A DNA stretch of 57,192 nucleotides from Planctomycetota bacterium (GCA_021790385.1 JAJYDW010000017.1:1-57192); one strand, 5' to 3'. Counted from the first letter of the stretch, positions 9,803-18,886 are shown. Made by a program: numbers and translations. The notes: generated by a model not told the origin, from the sequence alone.

Positions 9803-9832
9803 TTGTAAACGTCGTTTAAATATGCCTATAAT
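9803..9832 (+). promoter_or_regulatory. Promoter of the Gfo/Idh-AKR fusion gene
   Basis: TTGTAA (9803-9808) and TATAAT (9827-9832) with an 18-bp spacer. The predicted start near 9839 gives about 70 nt of leader before the GTG start. It is divergent from the gmd promoter, separated from it by about 80 bp. Confidence 0.58.
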
Positions 9833-9909
9833 GCCGTCCTGTTGGCGGGATATGATTTTCGCCAAGAGTTTAATGACCATCAGGATTTTTACGCGGAGCT
9901 TGGATTTCA

Positions 9910-11934
9910 GTGAATACAAAATTGCAATGGGGTTTGATTGGTACCGGGGGTATTGCCAAAACTTTTGCCAAGGGCGTTTTAGCTTCGCAAAAAAATAAGC
10001 TGGTGGCGGTTGGGAGCCGCAGCATGGAAAAGGCTGCGGCATTCGGCCAAGATTTTCTGGGAGACGCGCAGGTGCGCCGACATGGCAGCTACGAAGCGTT
10101 GCTGGCGGATCCTGAAGTGCAGGCGGTTTATATTTCTACGCCGCATCCGATGCATGGGCAATGGGCGGTGCTGGCGGCTCGTGCGGGCAAGCATATTTTG
10201 TGCGAGAAGCCGCTGACGCTTAACTATGCCAATACCATGCAGGTGGTGGAGGCGGCCCGGCAACATGGGGTATTTTTGATGGAAGCGTTTATGTACCGCT
10301 GCCATCCCCTGATGCAAAAACTGGTGGAATTAATCCGGGAAAAAGCCATCGGCGATGTGCGCATGATTGAAGCCACCTTTGGCTTTCGGGCCGGCGAAAA
10401 CCTGGAAAGCCGGTTGTTCAAAAATGAACTGGGTGGCGGCGGCATCCTGGATGTTGGATGCTACCCGATGTCGATGGCCCGGCTGGTGGCGGGTGCCGCG
10501 GCAGGAAAGGACTTTCTGGATCCGACGGAGGTCAAGGGCTGCGGTGTGCTGCACGCCAAGACCGGTGTGGATGAAACGACCTATGCAGTGCTGAAATTTG
10601 CCAACGGCATTGTGGCATCGGTGGGCACAGCCATAGGGTCCGGTATGACCAACGAGGTGGTGATTTTGGGGACCGCCGGCAGACTTACATTGCCTTGGGC
10701 CTGGATACCCAAAGAAAAAGATAACAAAATTATTCTCCATGAGAACAGCAAAGAGCCGCGGGAAATTCTGGTGGATGGCATTGCCAATGTTTACACGCTG
10801 GAGGCGGACGTGGTGGCCGATGCTGTGGCGGCAGGTCGGCAGGAGGCCGCCAGTCCGGCCATGAGCTGGAATGACACCTTGGGCAATATGGCCGCCCTGG
10901 ATAAATGGCGAGCCTCCATCGGGCTGGAATACGAGGCGGAAAAGCCGGAAAAAATGCGTTTGCCGATTCACGGCGGTCCGCTGCGCGTGCAAAGCGTCCG
11001 GGGACAGCCGGAAATGCAATACGGGCAAATCGCCGGTGTAAACAAGCCGGTATCGCGGCTGGTGTTTGGCGTGGACAAAGTCACCCTCAAGACGTTCCCG
11101 CTGGCCGCAGCCATGATGGATGATTACTTCCAGCGCGGGGGCAACGCTTTTGACACGGCCTATATTTATGGCGGCGGCGGCTGCGAACTGGCCCTGGGTC
11201 AATGGGTGAAAAACCGGCGCATCCGGGAAAAAGTGGTGGTACTGGGCAAAGGAGCGCACACGCCGGATTGTAATCCGGAAGCGCTGACGCGACAGCTCAT
11301 GGAAAGCCTTGATCGGTTGCAGACAGATTATCTGGACATTTACATGATGCACCGGGATAACCCGGATATTCCGGTGGGCGAATTTGTGGACGTGCTCAAT
11401 TTGCATCTTCGCAAAAAACATATCCGGTCCTTTGGCGGATCCAACTGGTCGCTGGCCCGGGTGGATGCGTTTAATCGCTACGCTGCCAAAAAGGGCCTGC
11501 GCGGATTTGCGGCGGTGAGCAATAATTTCAGCCTGGCGGAGATGGTCGATCCGGTATGGGGCGGCTGCATTGCCGCGTCAGATGCGAAATCGCGGGCGTG
11601 GTTTACCAAGACGCAAATGCCGCTGATGGCGTGGAGCAGCCAAGCCCGCGGATTTTTTACAGATCGATCAAGTCCGACCAATAAATCGGATGCAGAACTG
11701 GTGCGTTGCTGGTATTCCAAGGATAACTTTGCACGCAAGAAACGAGCGGTAAAACTGGCTGCGGACAAAGGTGTTTCGCCGATTGTCATTGCCTTGGCGT
11801 ATGTTTTATGTCAGCCGTTTCCGACTTTTCCGCTGATCGGGCCATGGAATATCTCGGAAACAGCGGCCAGTTTTGAGGCCTTAAAGATTCAACTCACACC
11901 AGATGAAGTGCAGTGGCTTAATCTGGAAAAATAA
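9910..11934 (+). CDS. Fused Gfo/Idh/MocA oxidoreductase and aldo/keto reductase
   Basis: A 674-residue two-enzyme protein. Residues 1-345 form a Gfo/Idh/MocA dehydrogenase: Rossmann motif GTGGIA (11-16), E99-K100-P101 ('CEKPLTLN'), and the alpha/beta substrate domain with 'GGGGILDVGCYPMSMARLVAG'. Residues from about 378 to the end form an aldo/keto reductase: 'FDTAYIYGGG' with the catalytic Asp and Tyr near 412-418, a Lys near 446 ('VLGKGAH') and His near 479 ('YMMHRDNP'). The first family oxidises or reduces sugars and cyclitols with NAD(P). The second reduces carbonyls with NADPH. The fusion suggests two linked redox steps on one sugar, perhaps an oxidation-reduction epimerisation. This is inference. 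It starts at GTG 9910 behind GGAG. It is monocistronic. Confidence 0.88.
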   Translation: MNTKLQWGLIGTGGIAKTFAKGVLASQKNKLVAVGSRSMEKAAAFGQDFLGDAQVRRHGSYEALLADPEVQAVYISTPHPMHGQWAVLAARAGKHILCEKPLTLNYANTMQVVEAARQHGVFLMEAFMYRCHPLMQKLVELIREKAIGDVRMIEATFGFRAGENLESRLFKNELGGGGILDVGCYPMSMARLVAGAAAGKDFLDPTEVKGCGVLHAKTGVDETTYAVLKFANGIVASVGTAIGSGMTNEVVILGTAGRLTLPWAWIPKEKDNKIILHENSKEPREILVDGIANVYTLEADVVADAVAAGRQEAASPAMSWNDTLGNMAALDKWRASIGLEYEAEKPEKMRLPIHGGPLRVQSVRGQPEMQYGQIAGVNKPVSRLVFGVDKVTLKTFPLAAAMMDDYFQRGGNAFDTAYIYGGGGCELALGQWVKNRRIREKVVVLGKGAHTPDCNPEALTRQLMESLDRLQTDYLDIYMMHRDNPDIPVGEFVDVLNLHLRKKHIRSFGGSNWSLARVDAFNRYAAKKGLRGFAAVSNNFSLAEMVDPVWGGCIAASDAKSRAWFTKTQMPLMAWSSQARGFFTDRSSPTNKSDAELVRCWYSKDNFARKKRAVKLAADKGVSPIVIALAYVLCQPFPTFPLIGPWNISETAASFEALKIQLTPDEVQWLNLEK

Positions 11935-12055
11935 CCGGTGTCCCCATGCCCACCAGCGCTGCCGACAGGAGTGCGGTCCGGCCTGTACGGCGGATCGCCC
12001 CGGGCGTTGGCGGGGTTCATGGCCATGGCGGAGTTTATCGCCGCACCCATTTCCA

Positions 12056-14230
12056 TCAAATAGGGGGCTTGGGCGGTGCCGCCACACCCGCAGCAGCCTG
12101 TGATGTCGGGTTGGATACCGGCGGGGCGGCGGCCTGCACAATCAGGACGGAGCAATGGGCTTGGTCGGCGACCGACTGCTGCGATCTTCCCAGCAATTTA
12201 TGGTGCAGTTGCCATTGTGGGGCAATGCCCAGAATAATCAGATCATAATGGCTCGATTCCCGCACCACCACCTCTGCCGGCGAATCGTTTTCAATGACTT
12301 GGAAGTGAATCTGATTGGCGGCTCCGGCCGAGGATATATGACGGTCCACCAGTGATTGCACCCCGAGGTTTTTGGATGCCGCCTTTGCAGACCCCGGCTT
12401 TACCACGTGCAGGATCGTGACCCGCAAATCATGGTTACGCCCGAGCCGGTCCGCGGCGATCAAAGCCCCGATATCCTGCGGTTCGCCAAGGTACGGCACC
12501 ATGACCCGACGGATTTCACCCATTTCCTTGGCCGTAAGGATGGCAATATTGCGGTGTACATCTCGCAGCACCTCGTCGGCCAGACTGCCCAGGGGGGCGG
12601 ATGAAAACAGGCCGCGGTGGCCGCCCAGAAGTATCCACTGGGCCTGATAGTGTGCGGCGTTGAGGCCTATATCGCGGCCAAAATCGCGGCTGACCAGACT
12701 CATGGCATTGACCGGAATTTTTAAGGCAGCCGCCTGTTGAATTGCAATCTCCACTGGATCACGCGGGGGATCGGGCAGATTTTGCCGCTGCTCGTGTTCA
12801 TCCGGATTATCCAGATGCAGAGCCAGAATACGGCCCGAATCACCCGCCAGCAGCAAAGCTCCGATACGTGTGAGCGTGGCCGCGGTGAGGGGGGAGGAAA
12901 GCATGGTTAAAATACGGGTTTCACCCGCGGTTGTTTCGGGTGCTTCGGCCGCGGCGTCCCGCCGCTGGCGTGCCGGCGAATAGCAAAGGTACAGCAACGG
13001 TGTGGTGGTGAAGGTGGTGGCAATGGCCATGATCACCATGATGGTAAACATGGCCGGCGATAGCACGTGCAAACTCAAGCCAATGTTGAGCACGATAAGT
13101 TCGATGAGGCCGCGGGCGTTCATCAATGCTCCCAGCACGCCGGATTGCCGCCAGGTAAGACCGGCGAATTTGGCCGCCAGTGAAGAACAGGCGAGTTTGG
13201 AAACACTCGCCAGCAGCAGCACCACCAGGCATATTTCCCACAGGTGCCAGGTGTCCAACAGGCCTATTTGCGTACGCAGGCCAGTGTAGACAAAAAAGAT
13301 CGGCAGCAGCAGAAGCAGCACCAGGTCCTCCAACTTGTCAGTAAGATGGCGCACGAAGCGACTTTCCGCGGGCATGGCCGCCCCCAGAAGAAAGCCGCCA
13401 AAAATTGCCTGAATGCCGATCCACTCGGTGATGCAGGCGGAAATCAACAAAAGCAGCAGGATAAGCGCCAAGGTATTGCGGGATAAATAGCCGCGGCGTT
13501 CATAAATCACCTGGAGGGGTCGCAGGAATTTGGGCATCACCACTAACATGAACGCGCCAAAGCAGAGTGTCCATATCACCGTCATCGACGCCGAGACCAG
13601 CGGATACTGCGCTTTGTGCGTACCCAATCCGACGCTGGTGCAAACGGCGATCACCAGGGCCAGCAGACACCACCCGATGACATCATTGAAAGCGCCGCAG
13701 GCCAGAGCGAATGCCCCCACCCGCGTGCGCTGGAGATTTCGTTCCGCGATGATCCTGGCCAGCACCGGGAAGGCGGTGATGCACATGGCCGTGCCGATGA
13801 AAAGCGCAAATACAAATTCGTTATTGACGGGGCCGTGCATCGCAGGGAACACAATAACGCCGAGGATAATTCCCGCGATCAATGGGCCGGTCAAACTCGA
13901 CGTTCCCGCGATCAACACCGCCTTGCCCTGGTTACGCAGCAGTTTAAGGTCCAGTTCCAGTCCGACCAGAAACATGAAAAGCAGGACCCCGAGCTGACTG
14001 AGGATATTCAGGTCCGGATACGGTTGGCCGCCCGGATGCACCGGAAAGAGAATTTTGAGCCACGCGCCGTGGGCCGCCAGACCGAGAACGGACGGGCCTA
14101 AGACGATGCCTGCCAGCATTTCACCCACCACTCGCGGCTGGCCGATATAACGCATCGCAGATCCAAGCAATCTTGCGGTCAGCAGGATAACGGCAATTTG
14201 CAGCAGAAGTTGATCGAGGCTGTCTCGCAT
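12056..14230 (-). CDS. CPA2 cation:proton antiporter with C-terminal USP domains
   Basis: A 724-residue protein. Residues 1 to about 385 form a 12-13-helix monovalent cation:proton antiporter-2 (Kef/NhaS-like) core with 'GQPRVVGEMLAGIVLGPSVLG' in the second helix region, 'GVLLFMFLVGLELD', and 'AFNDVIGW' with the ion-binding Asp typical of the family. Beyond about 410 come two universal-stress-protein-like domains, the second with 'DLIILGIAPQW' and 'LLGRSQQSVADQAHCSVLIVQ', reminiscent of the nucleotide-binding G-x9-G-[ST] region. It exchanges Na+ or K+ for H+ at the inner membrane. The USP domains may sense nucleotide. The start at 14230 was chosen because the conserved N-terminal helix follows at once. 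A minus-strand TATAAT at 14336-14341 may be its -10. Confidence 0.88.
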   Translation of the reverse strand: MRDSLDQLLLQIAVILLTARLLGSAMRYIGQPRVVGEMLAGIVLGPSVLGLAAHGAWLKILFPVHPGGQPYPDLNILSQLGVLLFMFLVGLELDLKLLRNQGKAVLIAGTSSLTGPLIAGIILGVIVFPAMHGPVNNEFVFALFIGTAMCITAFPVLARIIAERNLQRTRVGAFALACGAFNDVIGWCLLALVIAVCTSVGLGTHKAQYPLVSASMTVIWTLCFGAFMLVVMPKFLRPLQVIYERRGYLSRNTLALILLLLLISACITEWIGIQAIFGGFLLGAAMPAESRFVRHLTDKLEDLVLLLLLPIFFVYTGLRTQIGLLDTWHLWEICLVVLLLASVSKLACSSLAAKFAGLTWRQSGVLGALMNARGLIELIVLNIGLSLHVLSPAMFTIMVIMAIATTFTTTPLLYLCYSPARQRRDAAAEAPETTAGETRILTMLSSPLTAATLTRIGALLLAGDSGRILALHLDNPDEHEQRQNLPDPPRDPVEIAIQQAAALKIPVNAMSLVSRDFGRDIGLNAAHYQAQWILLGGHRGLFSSAPLGSLADEVLRDVHRNIAILTAKEMGEIRRVMVPYLGEPQDIGALIAADRLGRNHDLRVTILHVVKPGSAKAASKNLGVQSLVDRHISSAGAANQIHFQVIENDSPAEVVVRESSHYDLIILGIAPQWQLHHKLLGRSQQSVADQAHCSVLIVQAAAPPVSNPTSQAAAGVAAPPKPPI

Positions 14231-14553
14231 AAAACACCATCCAGTTGGGGACGCGGTTTCAGGGCCAATGGTGGGCCGAAACCGTGGCGCGGCAACTCGC
14301 CAACCATAAAACGGCCTCCCGCGGAGGCGTACTGCATTATATCTGCTTGACTTCCCATCGCCAGACTTTGCCGGACCCGGCACAGTCGCCATACGCAGCC
14401 CTGTTGATCCCTATTTCCGGCTATTTTCAATTCATGAGCCGGCTGATGGCAATTACTCCGGATACATGGAACTCGATGGTAGCAATGACCGCGCGCACAG
14501 CGCCGGTTCTCACCATTGGCGGTATATTGCCGGGGCGATTATGTTATGCCCGC
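14231..14553. other. Divergent intergenic region, antiporter / MnmE-like GTPase
   Basis: This 323-nt gap holds a minus-strand TATAAT (14336-14341) that may serve the antiporter. It also has a short palindrome GCCTCC-CGC-GGAGGC (14314-14328). Just before the GTPase start, TTGGCG, an 18-bp spacer and TATGTT can be read, with the -10 ending only 8 nt before the ATG at 14554. No gene is supported here. Confidence 0.35.
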
Positions 14554-15777
14554 ATGAACGATTTATCCGATAACCTGGCGACTGTGCTGACTCCTCCCGG
14601 TGTCGGGGCCATTGCGGTTCTGGCAGTTGCCGGGCCTGGGGCCGCGGCCGCCGTGGCCGGCCTGACAGGGCGAAAAACAGCTTTCGAAATGTTGCGCACC
14701 TGTCTGGTGAAATTAACGGACAACGGCGAAGCGCTGGATGAGGGAATTGTGATTCGCCGGTCCGCCGATATTTTTGAAATCCATGTGCATGGCGGTACTG
14801 CAGTGGTGGAATCCATCCTGGCGGCGCTGGCTCGCTATGGCATGCCGGCGATCCCGGCGGAAAAGGCGGCCGGGATACTACGTGGCTTCGTGGCGAACGA
14901 GCATGAATCCGCGATCGCCGCCGAAGTGCTAACGGCACTGCCCGGAGCGACTTCGGCTTGTAGTGTTCGCCTGCTTTTGGCGCAGCGGCAAAGCGGTCTA
15001 AGCGCGTGGGCCGCCGAAAACCTGCAGCGACTGCAGCAGGCATCGCGTGAGACTCCAGAGGATCATTTTCTGTGGCGCATATCCACCGAAGCCCAGTGGC
15101 TGCTGGTTCGCCAGGGTACGCTGGAACACCTGATAACACCGCCGCGCGTCGCCATCATCGGTCCGCCCAATGCGGGTAAATCCACCCTGGCCAATATGCT
15201 CATCGGGCGTCCGCGCAGCATTACCAGCGATCAGCCGGGCACCACGCGCGACTGGATAGACACCGCGGCGCAAGTTGGTCCAGCCGACGATACCGTGCAG
15301 GTTGTGCTGGTGGATACGGCCGGAGTGCGAACCACCACCGATGACCCGATTGAAGTGCAAGCGATGGCCGGCACGCATCAACAGGCGCATCTGGCGGATG
15401 TGATAATTTTTGTGGTGGATGGCACCGCCACACCGGATAAGGCTACGTGCAACTGGCTGGAGAATCTGATCCAGCAGTCCGGCCGGCGGTTTTGCCCGAT
15501 GATTCTGACGATCAATAAATCAGATCAGCCCATGTGCTGGATGGGCCGGGAACTTCCAGGCCTGTTTGCAACCATCAAAATCAGCGCCCTTATGGGCCAG
15601 GGACTCGATGAATTGCATCACCAGTTGGCCGGGGCGCTGGACCTTTTGGATTATGATCCCCGGGAAGCATGGGTGTTTACACCGCGGCAACGGCAAATCA
15701 TGGAGCGGCTTACCCAAGTGGCCAGCGCCCGGAACGCAGCAGCCCAGTTGACGGAATTGCTCAACGGTTCGCGGTAA
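14554..15777 (+). CDS. MnmE/TrmE-like GTPase lacking the catalytic C-terminus
   Basis: A 407-residue protein related to the tRNA-modification GTPase MnmE. The N-terminal tetrahydrofolate-binding type domain is visible (about 1-110; 'ATVLTPPGVGAIAVLAVAGPG', 'FEIHVHGGTAVVESIL'). After a short helical linker comes a complete G domain: G1 GPPNAGKST (about 204-212), G2 'PGTTRDW', G3 DTAG (about 254), G4 NKSD (about 322) and G5 SAL. MnmE with MnmG makes the cmnm5/nm5 modification on wobble U34. It needs a C-terminal Cys-x-Gly-Lys, which is absent here since the protein ends LTELLNGSR. It is also shorter than the usual 450 residues. It is therefore a divergent or repurposed MnmE paralogue. The 14554 start matches the family N-terminus. 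Confidence 0.82.
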   Translation: MNDLSDNLATVLTPPGVGAIAVLAVAGPGAAAAVAGLTGRKTAFEMLRTCLVKLTDNGEALDEGIVIRRSADIFEIHVHGGTAVVESILAALARYGMPAIPAEKAAGILRGFVANEHESAIAAEVLTALPGATSACSVRLLLAQRQSGLSAWAAENLQRLQQASRETPEDHFLWRISTEAQWLLVRQGTLEHLITPPRVAIIGPPNAGKSTLANMLIGRPRSITSDQPGTTRDWIDTAAQVGPADDTVQVVLVDTAGVRTTTDDPIEVQAMAGTHQQAHLADVIIFVVDGTATPDKATCNWLENLIQQSGRRFCPMILTINKSDQPMCWMGRELPGLFATIKISALMGQGLDELHHQLAGALDLLDYDPREAWVFTPRQRQIMERLTQVASARNAAAQLTELLNGSR

Positions 15778-15786
15778 CTGCGCGCC

Positions 15787-15801
15787 GGGGCAAGAGGCCC
15801 C
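15787..15801. terminator. Hairpin between convergent GTPase and ferredoxin genes
   Basis: GGGGC-aagag-GCCCC sits in the 24-nt gap between the two convergent stop codons. It is small but GC-rich. No T-tract follows on either strand. Confidence 0.35.
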
Positions 15802-16167
15802 TTACCGATCTTGCAGCACCGGCGGAGGAGCAATGGCATCGGCGGGGCGTGCCCCGGCATTGTGGCGGCCCGTACCAGCCAGGCGGCTTATGGCACGTAC
15901 CGTCATGTCATGATCGCAGAGAATCTGGCAGCTCAGCCGCAGATGCGGTTTGCTGATTAACCCGCGCTGGGTCAATACGTCATATTCCGCCTGGGTGGTG
16001 GTGGTGGGTTCACCGGATACAAATTCCACCCGGCACGTAGTACACCGGGCAATGCCGCCGCAGGCGTGCAGCTGGTCAATTTTCGCTTCATCGATCAGGG
16101 CATTCACCAGGCGTTTGCCTGGCGGTACGTCATACGTACCAACTCCGTCAACAGTTAATTTCGGCAT
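15802..16167 (-). CDS. 2Fe-2S plant-type ferredoxin
   Basis: A 121-residue soluble electron carrier with a beta-grasp ferredoxin fold. The cluster ligands are C36-x5-C42-x2-C45 ('ACGGIARCTTC') and C80 ('RLSC'); C84 is an alternative fourth ligand. The spacing matches adrenodoxin/Isc-type and other bacterial 2Fe-2S ferredoxins rather than the C-x4-C-x2-C plant type. The redox partner is unknown and no oxidoreductase gene is adjacent. The tail beyond about 95 is Ala/Pro-rich and low complexity. The start at 16167 is set by GGAG 10-12 nt upstream and by the first beta strand 'PKLTVDG'. It has its own promoter at 16236-16264. Confidence 0.9.
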   Translation of the reverse strand: MPKLTVDGVGTYDVPPGKRLVNALIDEAKIDQLHACGGIARCTTCRVEFVSGEPTTTTQAEYDVLTQRGLISKPHLRLSCQILCDHDMTVRAISRLAGTGRHNAGARPADAIAPPPVLQDR

Positions 16168-16235
16168 GGGGTGATACTCCAATAATTCCAACGTCCGCAG
16201 GTCTGCACCCTGCACCCTTGGCATTTACGTTTGTT

Positions 16236-16264
16236 AGTATGTGTGCAACCGCCGCTGGTGACAA
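16236..16264 (-). promoter_or_regulatory. Promoter of the ferredoxin gene
   Basis: Minus-strand TTGTCA (16259-16264) and CATACT (16236-16241) with a 17-bp spacer. The predicted start near 16229 gives a leader of about 60 nt. The remainder of the 468-nt gap (16168-16635) holds an isolated plus-strand TATAGT at 16405-16410 without a -35, and nothing else I can support. Confidence 0.55.
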
Positions 16265-16635
16265 GCGGTATGCGGATGCGGCCGGTTTTTCGGCCGGCGT
16301 CTGACATTTGATCCAAATCCTGACGGCCGTGGTCCCATTGATCTGTAGACTGTAGACCTGGTTACCTCCATGGCGTTGCTGGAGGCGGGGTCTTTCCGGT
16401 AAAATATAGTTTGCAGAGGGGGCAACTGAACCGGCGGAAATGGAATTCCTTCCCTGCGTAACGCCGATGCTCATTTCCATGAAGCACCGATTATGGCCAA
16501 GTCGGCCGGTGTGCGTGCGGCGTGAGTGTGCACGCGGGAATTAACGTTTTAGCAATGGACTGCAACGGGCTTCCCGTGTCCGGGAGGGTCAGACCGAGTG
16601 CTGCGGCGTTGTGCCGCCTGATTTTGGGGGTTTGC

Positions 16636-17112
16636 ATGTCCGAAAAGAAAATGTTGTTCATCCTCGCCCTGGTTGGAATTGTGGCATTTACGGCCTGGGT
16701 GGTGCATCAAAGTGTACCTTCGGCACTGACGACTGCGGCCCACCACACCCCTGCCACCAAACCCGCCGGCAGTACCCATCGGCAAAAGGAATCAGCTCAT
16801 GCACCCGTTTCGGCGGCTGCTTCCGCTGCCCGCGTGGAGGTTGTTACTCCCGTTACGCATCGCCAGTCGCCATCCGCCGGCATTAGCCTCGTGGCCATTT
16901 ATGATCGTGCTGCGCCTGCCGGCATTTTCGAACCAGCCACAGCCCACGCGACCACCATGCAGGCACCTGGCTTAAAATTATCGGAAGGCTATGAGCAGGT
17001 ATCGGGCACCGCTTCGGCTTTGCTTCCGCCCGTCGCGGCTGCCAACACACATCCGGTGTTGCAGCCGGGGCTTGATTTTGACGCGGTTCCCTTTTTCCAT
17101 ACCCACAAATGA
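16636..17112 (+). CDS. Small single-pass membrane or exported protein, unknown
   Basis: A 158-residue protein. The N-terminus has a Lys pair then one hydrophobic helix (about 6-23, 'MLFILALVGIVAFTAWVV'), acting as an anchor or uncleaved signal. The remainder is Ala/Pro/Thr/His-rich and probably unstructured in the periplasm, with no recognised domain. The ATG at 16636 follows GGGGG at 5 nt and places the helix at the usual distance. An ATG at 16522 would add 38 residues without sense. It is convergent with the next gene. The function is unknown. Confidence 0.6.
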   Translation: MSEKKMLFILALVGIVAFTAWVVHQSVPSALTTAAHHTPATKPAGSTHRQKESAHAPVSAAASAARVEVVTPVTHRQSPSAGISLVAIYDRAAPAGIFEPATAHATTMQAPGLKLSEGYEQVSGTASALLPPVAAANTHPVLQPGLDFDAVPFFHTHK

Positions 17113-17146
17113 CCGTCATGGCCGCATACACGCAGAATACCGCCGG

Positions 17147-17581
17147 CTACAGACGGTCCGGTGCCGGTGCGTACAATCGCGGATGCTTCTGCATGCGTTC
17201 CTGCACGCATTTGCCGCACATGTAAAATCTTGCGGCTTTGGCGTATTGAATTGAATCGGTGTCGTCTCCCTCGATCCACTCCCGGCAGGGTACGCCGCGG
17301 GTGCCGCACAGGGCGCATTCTTCGGGGCCACCCTTGACCAAAAGCGAATCGCTAAGACAGGGGTATCTTTTTTTCTCGCCCTGGCCGGTGGCTTCCTTTA
17401 CTTCAAAAGAAACGCGCTCACGTTTCAACCAGCCCGCGAGTTCCTTAACGTCCTGCAAGCTGCAGAAACATATCCAGGCGTGCTCTTTTTCTTCGTCACG
17501 AAAAAAACCGGCATCTTCCAGTCTTTCCTGGATAATCGGGTCCGGCCAACTGCGCAAAATAATTACTGCTCGTTTCGCCAT
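17147..17581 (-). CDS. Small Cys-pair (zinc-binding) protein, unknown
   Basis: A 144-residue soluble protein that I do not recognise. It has two cysteine pairs, C89-x2-C92 (with C99 nearby) and C122-x2-C125, which look like a split zinc ribbon. The N-terminal half (1-70) is alpha/beta-like with several aromatic and charged residues, and 'EEKEHAWICFCSLQDVKELAGWLKRE' suggests a compact fold. The ATG at 17581 follows AAGGA. It starts 35 nt after the stop of the upstream membrane protein, so the two genes likely share a transcript. Confidence 0.65.
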   Translation of the reverse strand: MAKRAVIILRSWPDPIIQERLEDAGFFRDEEKEHAWICFCSLQDVKELAGWLKRERVSFEVKEATGQGEKKRYPCLSDSLLVKGGPEECALCGTRGVPCREWIEGDDTDSIQYAKAARFYMCGKCVQERMQKHPRLYAPAPDRL

Positions 17582-17616
17582 GGTCCTTCAAGCTCCACGC
17601 CGCATCGGGCCTGTTC

Positions 17617-18576
17617 CTATCGATACCGTTGGACCCGGGCAAAATACGCATCATTCCACGGGCTGTGATGCGTTCGCTGGGCTCCCGGCCAGGCCAGCCC
17701 GATTCTTACCACCCGGCGACGAAATGCCATGGCCGCCGGACTGGCGATATTCCGAAATCCCTTCACTGATATCACGGCATCCCAACCTCCGGCCGCCGGT
17801 TCTACTGTTACACTGACTCCATGCCGTGCGATAAACCGGGCCGCATGTTCGGCATACTGCGGCAACGTTGTAATTATCATCAGGTACCATCGATCGGCGC
17901 TGCGCTGCACCCGCGCTGCCGGCACCACCTGCCCCGTCCCTGAACGCCTCTGGTCGGGTACCGTTATCTGGCGAGTCTGTAACGAGGGATATTGCACCAG
18001 CCGGGGGTGATCCATGCCAGTCGGGGCACTGATTCGAGTATTTGTGGGCGTGGGCATTCCGGCGCGGTTGTGCACGAGCACCAGTACAATTACTAACAAT
18101 AGCAGCACCAACACCCCTGCGGCGATCAAAATTAAGCGCCGGGGTATGCCGGCAATCGCTGCAGGTCCGCCCGCAGGCTTCTGCCAGGATTGGGATCTTC
18201 TGGCGGCTCCGGACGGACCAATCGAGTTGTGCATCGAAAAAATGGTTCTGTCGACGGGTTTCGTTTTCTTAAGCGCCGACTCATCGGTCAAAACAGCCGT
18301 TGTTGGCGGCGCTGCAGCGCTGTCTTTGGTCGAAACGGATGGCCCCGGCGGGGCAGTCTTGGCCGGTTCGTCGGCCACTGGCTGTTTTTGAGAACTCACG
18401 TTTTCTCCAGCCGCCGGTGGAGCAGGCACCGCGGCGGGCACGCCAGCGGAAGTTGGTGCGGCCGACGGCCCCACCGCAGGCTTATGGCTTTTGCGTTCCG
18501 GACGCGACACGTTCAGATCAGACTTGTTGAGCAACTCAAAAAGAGAAGCTGGGGTGTTGCGTTTATTACCGGCCAT
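17617..18576 (-). CDS. Membrane-anchored protein with SPOR-like C-terminus
   Basis: A 319-residue bitopic protein. Residues 1-150 are a disordered cytoplasmic part rich in Pro, Ala, Ser and Lys. One transmembrane helix (about 150-170, Leu/Val-rich) follows. The periplasmic part ends in a small alpha/beta segment of about 80 residues ('RWYLMIITTLPQYAEHAARFIARHGVSVTVE...WDAVISVKGFRN') with the size and strand-helix order of SPOR or SPOR-like domains. True SPOR domains bind denuded peptidoglycan at division sites. Assignment to SPOR here is inference from layout. The 18576 start has GAGGTT upstream. It is the first gene of a probable pair with the Cys-pair protein. Confidence 0.65.
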   Translation of the reverse strand: MAGNKRNTPASLFELLNKSDLNVSRPERKSHKPAVGPSAAPTSAGVPAAVPAPPAAGENVSSQKQPVADEPAKTAPPGPSVSTKDSAAAPPTTAVLTDESALKKTKPVDRTIFSMHNSIGPSGAARRSQSWQKPAGGPAAIAGIPRRLILIAAGVLVLLLLVIVLVLVHNRAGMPTPTNTRISAPTGMDHPRLVQYPSLQTRQITVPDQRRSGTGQVVPAARVQRSADRWYLMIITTLPQYAEHAARFIARHGVSVTVEPAAGGWDAVISVKGFRNIASPAAMAFRRRVVRIGLAWPGAQRTHHSPWNDAYFARVQRYR

Positions 18577-18886
18577 GTTTTGAACCTCAGGTAAAATCTG
18601 CGCCCGCTGCGGAAACTCGCAATCTGATCGCTCCGTCACCCCTACCGATATTGTAATTTAACGGGCAAGGCGCTCGGACACAAATGAACTTGAAGCACCC
18701 CTGCATATAAACGGGCGTGGTAAAGAATTATAGTAAGGAAAATTGCCGGCCAGAATGACCAACACAGGCAACGTTTTCACCGCCCTGGGACGGACGCAGA
18801 AGCCAGGAGCTGTTTTTCGCCGCCAGGATATTTTTTACCACAGGGGGTGCCATGCCCTTGCCGCCGGCATACGTTATAATTCCGCC
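18577..18886. other. Divergent intergenic region, SPOR-like gene / methyltransferase
   Basis: This 310-nt gap contains the -10 element of the methyltransferase at its right end and a second TATAGT on the plus strand near 18725-18730. No protein-coding signal or convincing hairpin was found. Confidence 0.4.
18875..18880 (+). promoter_or_regulatory. -10 element implying a leaderless methyltransferase mRNA
   Basis: Perfect TATAAT at 18875-18880, then six bases TCCGCC, then the ATG at 18887. With the usual 7-nt distance from the -10 to +1, transcription would begin on the A of the start codon. No Shine-Dalgarno sequence is present. No convincing -35 is seen. Confidence 0.55.

Noticed and set aside
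10330..11421. A 363-codon minus-strand open frame
   Set aside because: Antisense of the Gfo/Idh-AKR fusion. Composition rich in His, Arg and Phe without motifs.
16334..16357. Short repeated TGTAGAC in the ferredoxin upstream gap
   Set aside because: Two 7-nt copies side by side are too short to be more than chance.
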